Assembly: GCA_027946365.1 (NCBI GenBank)
Contig: JAPEUQ010000003.1
Coordinates: 3,472,001-3,536,000 of the forward strand
Direction: 5' to 3'
DNA from: Kalmusia sp. IMI 367209
Lineage: Eukaryota; Ascomycota; Dothideomycetes; Pleosporales; Didymosphaeriaceae
DNA: 64,000 nt
Below are positions 58,075 to 64,000 of the stretch, one piece after another. The notes beneath the pieces were generated by a model. The model ran no database searches. It was not told where the DNA came from and saw nothing but the letters and a program-made list of their open reading frames with translations. Within the stretch, counting starts at the first letter, position 1. Every line of letters starts with the position of its first letter. A program made the position numbers and the translations under genes.

Positions 58075-60378
58075 ATGGCCGGTATCAAGAGAAAATCTGT
58101 AGCTGCAGCGCAGCCCGATGCGAAGACTAAAAGCAAAAAAGTCAAAGTTGAGAAACGGTCCAGCATTCATGACACCGTCAAGCCTTCGAAAAGCTCTAAG
58201 AAGGCGAAGCGCGAGGACGATTCAGACGAACTCGACGAGTCGGACACAAGCGAGGGTGCTAATGGGTTTTACGGATTTTCGGCGAGCAAATCCGTAGATG
58301 AAGATGTATCAATGGACGAGGAGGATGATTTCGTTGGTGGCAAGCTCGAAGCTGCGCTTGCAAGCGGCACAGAAAAGGACAGCAAAAAGAAGAAAGAAAA
58401 GAATGCCAAGAGTGGGAGTGTGAAGGACAAGAAAACTTCCAAGGACAGCGTGTCAGCAGAGGACAAGTCCTCTGCGTTAGCAGCACTAAACGGTAGGCAA
58501 AGTCGCAGCCGTTTCGAACCTTCTTCGCTGACGCAATGAACAGCTACCTCCTCCCGAGAGGCCCATGCTAAGCAAAAAGCGCTAGCAAAAGAGCGCAAAG
58601 CTGCGAAACCCAACGCTGAGATCATCGAACAATTGAAGGAATTGTGGGAGAAGCTCAGGCTTAAGACCAATGTGTCGGCACAGGAAAGGAAAGATCTGAT
58701 TGACCAGACCTTTGAACTTGTTACAGGACGGATCAAGGAGTTTGTTTTCAAGCACGACTCCGTCCGCGTCATCCAGTCTGCGCTCAAGTATACGCATTCG
58801 ATGGACCAGCGTAAGATCGTTGCTCGAGAGCTCAAGGGCGAGTTCAAAGGCCTTGCGGAAGGAAAATATGCCAAGTTTTTGATCGCGAAGCTGCTGGAGA
58901 AAGGGTACGTGTCAGGGCTCTCTGCTTAAAGAGTCATGAATTAACACAAACGCAGCGATGCCGAAATTCGAGGAATAATCATTCAAGAATTCTACGGAAA
59001 CGTTCGCCGTTTGATCAATCACCCAGAGGCCGCATGGATTCTCGATGACACATATCGCCAAGTTGCTACACCAGAGCAAAAAGCACGGCTCCTACGAGAA
59101 TGGTACGGGCCCGAATTCTCGATCAAAGGTCTCGATGAAAAAGGCTTGGATACTGCCAACCTAGCCACGATACTAGAAAAGTCACCTGAGAAGCGGAAGC
59201 CGATCATGGACTATCTAGCAGCGCAGATCAACCAGCTCATCCAGAAAAAGCAGACAGGGTTCACTATGCTTCACGATGCCATGCTTCAATACTTCCTAAC
59301 CTGTAAGCCCAACACTACAGAAGCAAGTCACTTTCTGGATCACCTGAAGCCGGACCCGACCCTTAAAGAAGGAGAAGAAGCCGATAACGTGGATTTGCTC
59401 AAGAACCTTGCCTTCACTAAGCCTGGTTCGCGTCTGGTTTCACTCGCTTTCGCTTATGGTGCGGCGAAAGATCGTAAAATATTGCTGCGGCCCTACAAAG
59501 ATACCATCGAAACCATGGTCTACGATGCGAACGCTCACAATGTTCTGTTGGCTGCATTAGCTGTGACGGATGACACTAAGCTTACAACGAAGTCGATCTT
59601 TGGCGAGCTGCTACCCACAGTCACGAGCGATAATCTGTCTGAAAAGGTACAAAATCTTGCGATTGACCATCGCGCGCGCTGTGTTCTCCTCTATCCCTTC
59701 GCAGCAGACGCGAAATGGCTTTTCGACGAAGAAACCCGCGAACGGCTTACGGAGGTATATGAAGTTCGCAAAGTTACCTCGAAGAAAGACCCAAATATTC
59801 GTCTCCAAGAACTCGCCAGAACCATCGAGCCTCAACTCTTGACAGCTGTTGGCCAGCACGCTGCGGATTTCTCGGCTTCCTACGAAGGGTTACAGCTCAT
59901 CGGAGAAGTACTAGTCGGGGCACCAGAGTTGGAGCCACAGTTGCGGAGAGACGCATTGAAACAGGTGGCTGGCCTCTCGCAACAGATTATTGATTCTGGC
60001 GACAAGATCACTAGTCACGGCAAGAACATGCTGAAGACGCTTGTTCAAGGTGGCAAATTCGACCCCAAGACGAAGAAGGTGGTTCCCGTAGAGCCGCCAT
60101 TAGGCTTTGCGGATATATTTTGGGATCAAATCAAAGACGACGTACTGACCTGGGCGACTGGGGATGGTGCTTTCGTCATTGTTGGTTTAGTTGAATCTGA
60201 AAACTTTGACCGGAAGGACGAGGTTCTCAAGGCGCTGAAGAAGGGTCGCAAGCAACTGGAAGCGGTTGCAGGACCTCCCAAAAATGCAGATGCAAAGACA
60301 CAGAAGAAAGGGAAGAAGGCAGCTGTGCCACAGAGTAGAGGCAATGCTGGAACGAGAATCTTGCTGGAGAAGCTGTAG
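58075..60378 (+). CDS. PUF6: PUF6-type pumilio/CPL ribosome biogenesis protein
   Basis: Nucleolar RNA-binding protein needed for 60S subunit assembly in yeast. Exons 58075..58492, 58544..58904 and 58956..60378 are in phase, giving 733 residues. Residues 1-160 are a Lys-rich disordered region with acidic patches and runs of K/E. Pumilio-like helical repeats start near residue 190 (V-F-K-H-D-S-V-R-V-I-Q is one repeat core). The C-terminal Puf-like CPL domain covers about 420-600, and a basic tail follows. I chose the ATG at 58075 (M-A-G-I-K-R-K-S); no earlier ATG lies in frame. Confidence 0.92.
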
Positions 60379-60734
60379 ATACCATATCCCCATTGCAGGC
60401 ATTGCAATTACGAAAGACATACGAATATTAGTTCATTGTTCTCCTGGCTTGCCTATCTTCGTAGCGGATTGCCGGTGCCTCTTATCCGGGTATTTCCCTT
60501 GCCCCATATACCACCGCTACCAAGATTATGATCAAGCACCATCCAAAAATAGTGATAAGCTGTCGGCGACTTCGAGGCAAAAGGCACTGTATCAGGTTTA
60601 CTTTCCAGGGCCGTCTTAATGAGAGCAGGCCTAGGGCATCCTGTAAATGCATGTCGAGTACCGTACCCGTATGGCAACGGCAACTTCCACTTAAGCGGAT
60701 ACGCGTCCATCGATTTGCCAAGATGCATGTTTCT
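60379..60734. other. Convergent 3' region
   Basis: 356 bp between PUF6 and the ankyrin gene; no feature seen. Confidence 0.5.
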
Positions 60735-61427
60735 TCAGTCAACTCTCCGCCTCACGCTGCGGCCTGACTCCTCCGCACCCATTCCAGTCACCACGTCCGA
60801 CACCAGCTCTCGGAGCTGTCTCTGAACCTCTTCCGTCTGAAAGTCATCCTGCGCCGCCAACTCCTCTATCCTACGGCGGATCTCAGGGTCTGGTGCCTCG
60901 CCCGCCGCGTCCTCCGCCATGGTCCCGAGATTGATCTGCACGCCATTGGGCAACGGCGGCGGTGGATGGACACCCTCCGTCTCGGCGACGCCTGGGTCCA
61001 CGGGCTGCGCTTGTCCACCGCTCCGCACGCGCCGCAAGTACTGAAATACCTCGTGGGCCTCGCCCTCCTCTTCTGCAAACTTCTCTTCAGCAGTCTTGCC
61101 CTCGGCGTTGCGGATGCCCCAGTCTGCGCCAAGCTCTTCTAGAAGGCATCGCGCGACCTCGCTGTTCTCGGCAGCGAAGAGCGGCGTCTCGCCGTCCTCG
61201 TCGAGAATGTTGACATTGACTTTGTATTTTTGGATCAGTTCGCGCAAGACGTCGAGCTGGTTGTAGGAGACAGCGGCGTGCACGAGCGAGTAGCCGTGCG
61301 CGTCGGAGGCTGAGGCGAGCTGCGGGTGCTGGGCGAGCGAGGTGAGGATGGCACTCGGGCGAGTGTCGATTAGGTTCAGGAGGAGGTCAATGGTTGGCGC
61401 GGGGAGCGCTTGCTGTGGCGAGGCCAT
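60735..61427 (-). CDS. Ankyrin-repeat protein similar to yeast YGL242C
   Basis: Single exon of 230 residues. Ankyrin repeats lie at about residues 42-75 (H-G-Y-S-L-V-H-A-A-V) and 76-110 (D-E-D-G-E-T-P-L-F-A-A-E), followed by a short third unit (A-D-W-G-I-R-N-A-E-G-K-T-A). An acidic helix, a Pro-rich linker and a Glu/Arg-rich C-terminal helix ending in a basic tail complete it. Size and repeat placement match the uncharacterised yeast family YGL242C. Function is unknown; a protein-binding adaptor is the general expectation. Confidence 0.85.
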   Translation of the reverse strand: MASPQQALPAPTIDLLLNLIDTRPSAILTSLAQHPQLASASDAHGYSLVHAAVSYNQLDVLRELIQKYKVNVNILDEDGETPLFAAENSEVARCLLEELGADWGIRNAEGKTAEEKFAEEEGEAHEVFQYLRRVRSGGQAQPVDPGVAETEGVHPPPPLPNGVQINLGTMAEDAAGEAPDPEIRRRIEELAAQDDFQTEEVQRQLRELVSDVVTGMGAEESGRSVRRRVD

Positions 61428-62221
61428 ACTGCGAGTGTGTGTATGTGACGCGCGTCTTATCTGCGAAGGCGATGACTGACAGGCGAGCGTATTCAGCGTA
61501 TGGGCGCAGAATTGACGATTCGATGTTTAATTTTTGGTGTTGCTACGTCAGCCCCGCCGCCGTGGGCGAATGGCTCCCGCCCGCCTCCGCTCCTCGCTCA
61601 GATCTCGCCCAAGCCAGTCCAACGCCTGGGCAAGTCTTGGACTGACATCAGCATCCTCCCCTGAAGGGCATCTGGAATTAGGTAGTCGCACCGGTTGCGT
61701 GCTTGGATGGCACATTTCCAAATGCATCTGCGACGGAGGAAACGCGGCTGCGGACTTCAGAATCGAGCTCGCACTTCTGTTCTGGGCTATGTAAGCGTCC
61801 CTCGGCGGCGCAGAAGCACCGATTCGCAACAAAGTCGCAGCCAAGCGGCGATCCGCACAGCTCAGCCTCCAACTGAACGTCAGAGCTCTTGGCCTGTGTC
61901 GCGTGCCTTTAACCTATTTCTCTCAGCGAGCTGACTCCCGCTTTCCACGCTGCGCGAAGCTCTGTCCGCGTTCGACGCTTCTTTCTTTGTTTGACCATGA
62001 CTGCTGACCTTTAATAATAACACTTCCACCGCGCAATTCACTTGCCCATTATCATCGCGCTCAGCGTACTGAGGCGACCTCTCGCGACCGGCGCATTTCA
62101 CATACCTAAGACTCTTGGACGTCTCACATCCAGACGACTGCGCATTCTCCGGCGGCAAGACGCTTGCTGCCCCTAATCACCCTCTCTTTTCTGTTTACCC
62201 CGACAGACACATAATTCCAAC
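61428..62221. promoter_or_regulatory. Divergent promoter region, ankyrin gene and PAP2 phosphatase
   Basis: 794 bp between two divergently transcribed genes. CT-rich stretches precede the PAP2 start; no specific operator is recognised. Confidence 0.4.
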
Positions 62222-63468
62222 ATGACTCTGAAATCTTTACACATGCCGTCAAAGCGACTTATTTTATCGTACATATTCGATTGGATAGTGATAATGTGAG
62301 TCCACGTTCGGGTGATCGACCGCTATGCGTTGCGTCACATCCCCGCGAAACACGACGTTGACTGACTCTCGACAGTGGCATTGCTGCCGTAGGCGGAGGC
62401 TGGAACTACATACATCCATTCAATCGGCCATTCTCTCCAGTGGACCTGAGCATATCCTTTCCTTTCGAACACCACGAAACTATTCCAACATGGCTGTTGA
62501 TGGTCATCGCGCTCATTATCCCGGCAGGCGTCACTTTCCTAGTCTGCCTCATCTTTGTCCCAGGACCGACTGTAATGAGAGGAACCCCAAAGAGTCTCAT
62601 CTGGAGGAGGAAGTTCTGGGAATGGAATACGGCTTGGATGGGTCTTGCTATGTCTCTTGCGACGTCGTTCATGATCACGCAGGGGATGAAGTTGCTCTTT
62701 GGGAAGCCGCGACCGGACCTCCTTTCGAGATGCCAGCCTGATCTCGGGAGGATCAATGACTTTGCCGTCAATCCTGTCGCAGGGGGATATAATGAGATGT
62801 GGGTCCTGGTGACGAGCGGCATATGCACAAACACCGACGACGACATCCTCCAAGACGGCTTCAAGTCTTTCCCCAGCGGCCACGCAAGCTTCTCCTGGGC
62901 CGGCTTACTATACCTCACCCTTTTCTTAGCCTCCAAATTTTCCGTCGCTATACCCTTCTTGCCCTCCCGGCCCTTCAGCACCAATCCGGCCCATGCCTCC
63001 GCAACGGCCCGCTCAAATCTGAAGGACCGATCGATACTTCCTCTCAACGGAAAAGATTCCAATCTTTCCAGCTATGCAGACGACAGGGTAGTGCCGGATA
63101 GGTATCAAGCAGCGGCACCCCCGGTCTACTCTCTTATTTTGATTCTCGTCCCCATCGGCACCGCCATCTACGTATGCAGCACCCGCTTCACCGACTATCG
63201 CCACTTCGGGTTCGACCTCATCTTCGGCAGCTTGATCGGCATCACAACATCCTGGTTCAGCTTCCGCTGGTATCATCTTCCCATCACGCGTGGTGCCGGC
63301 TGGTCGTGGGGACCGAGGAGCTATAAGAGGTCTTGGGGGATTGGCGTGGGCGTGGGGTCATATGTGGGCACGGAGGGATGGAGTCATCACGGGAAGAGTG
63401 AAACCGCGCCGACCAATGGTCCTGCTGGGCCGGTTGTGGAGAGAATGGGCGGCGACAACGTTGTTTGA
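62222..63468 (+). CDS. PAP2-family lipid phosphate phosphatase (DPP1/LPP1 type)
   Basis: Dephosphorylates diacylglycerol pyrophosphate, phosphatidate or similar lipids in the vacuolar or ER membrane. Exons 62222..62295 and 62376..63468 are joined across an 80-bp intron (GTGAGT...ACAG), giving 388 residues. Six membrane segments are visible. The three PAP2 motifs are in order: K-L-L-F-G-K-P-R-P (motif 1), F-P-S-G-H-A-S (motif 2, catalytic His) and T-R-F-T-D-Y-R-H-F-G-F-D (motif 3). An insertion of about 60 residues lies between motifs 2 and 3, after a membrane helix, and a Gly/Ser-rich tail follows motif 3. Confidence 0.92.
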
Positions 63469-63904
63469 TGTGATACCCAATTCTGGTTTCTAAGCGTGAT
63501 AATTCGGCGTTCTGTGGCTTAAGTTATGTGGTCAGAGAACACACACACATATATGTACATATTGCATGGACTTCGCGCGAAGTTATCTTTGGCAAAAGTT
63601 ACGCTTTTTTAGTTGTACTTTTGCTGCCCAATTTGAATATCGTAATCTACAGCACTCTTCGCGTGGTTGGCTTTCCTAGATGACCGGATTGTCTATTGGT
63701 TTGTAGTGATTTGTAGTCTAGTTTCGCCAATATCAAAAACAGAAAAAGACTCGCCATCAAGCTTTCACATAGTGAACCTCCCTGCGCGCGCATCATTCCC
63801 CGTGGTCCGTGCACCCGTTGCCTCGTCCTCTTCCCGCTCTCCAAAACCCCAAAGCACGTCTCCACCCAACCCACCACCCACTTCTCCCTCCACCTCCTCT
63901 AAAC
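63469..63904. other. Intergenic: promoter of the gene at the right edge
   Basis: 436 bp; a C/T-rich stretch at about 63770-63900 lies just before the next ATG. Confidence 0.5.
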
Positions 63905-64000
63905 ATGGCAGAATACTGGAAATCCACGCCAAAATACTGGTGCAAGTTCTGCCGCGACTACATCAAAGACACCAAGTTCGAGCGCCAACAACACGAAGCG
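63905..64000 (+). CDS. U1-type zinc-finger protein (WBP4-like), 5' end only
   Basis: The first 32 codons from the ATG at 63905, cut by the window edge. M-A-E-Y-W-K-S-T, then W-C-K-F-C-R-D-Y-I and F-E-R-Q-Q-H-E, is the beginning of a U1/matrin-type C2H2 zinc finger as found at the N-terminus of WW-domain-binding protein 4 spliceosome factors. The first three zinc ligands (Cys, Cys, His) are visible. Confidence 0.8.
   Translation, partial: MAEYWKSTPKYWCKFCRDYIKDTKFERQQHEA

Noticed and set aside
1..64000. CRISPR arrays, bacterial operons, insertion sequences or a secondary-metabolite cluster
   Set aside because: The window is eukaryotic with spliced genes. No regularly spaced direct repeats, no transposase and no polyketide, peptide-synthetase or terpene backbone gene was seen.

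Overview
The window is genomic DNA of a filamentous ascomycete (Pezizomycotina). Genes are split by short GT-AG introns of about 45-140 bp, and fungal families are present: a Zn2Cys6 regulator, a HET-domain gene, GH15 and GH43 secreted hydrolases, the I78 inhibitor, RIC1, NUP120 and PUF6. A Dothideomycete is my best guess from the feel of the proteins, but nothing in the window proves the class. Exon joins were worked out by hand from splice signals, reading phase and family conservation.

Layout. 0-6.2 kb: the 3' part of an unknown disordered-protein gene, a secreted glucoamylase without a starch-binding domain, and a tandem GH43-GH43 arabinan/xylan hydrolase. 7.1-17.5 kb: a PMC1-type calcium ATPase with an apparent one-base frameshift, a divergent Zn2Cys6 regulator whose binuclear cluster is built from two small exons plus one base-pair of a third, a tRNA-Leu(AAG), and a cytochrome-b2-type L-lactate dehydrogenase. 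17.5-22.9 kb is an AT-rich, gene-poor, decayed stretch. It holds a second tRNA-Leu(AAG) copy, a minisatellite with a perfect hairpin, gene relics, and a HET-domain pseudogene with two in-frame TAG codons and two frameshifts.

23-48.5 kb is gene-rich and almost wholly minus-strand: a short I78 protease inhibitor (plus strand), a fungal transcription-factor-like protein, RIC1, a small secreted cysteine protein, a stand-alone RNase H protein with SUMO-interaction-like motifs, a seven-segment membrane protein, a UBE2S-like E2, NUP120, RAD51, and a conserved one-TM fungal protein. 48.5-58 kb is sparse: one small plus-strand gene, one secreted proline-rich repeat protein, and long stretches without a recognisable gene. 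58-64 kb holds PUF6, an ankyrin protein like yeast YGL242C, a PAP2 lipid phosphatase and the first 32 codons of a U1-type zinc-finger protein.

There is no obvious biosynthetic cluster. The genes are mostly independent housekeeping functions: calcium sequestration, Golgi Rab activation, nuclear pore, recombination, anaphase-type ubiquitylation, ribosome biogenesis and lipid phosphatase. Scattered between them are secreted, lineage-specific genes. The most unusual items are the SIM/RNase H fusion, the HET pseudogene with its neighbouring relics, the calcium-pump frameshift, and an exon-like cysteine-rich reading frame at 51.1-51.3 kb.
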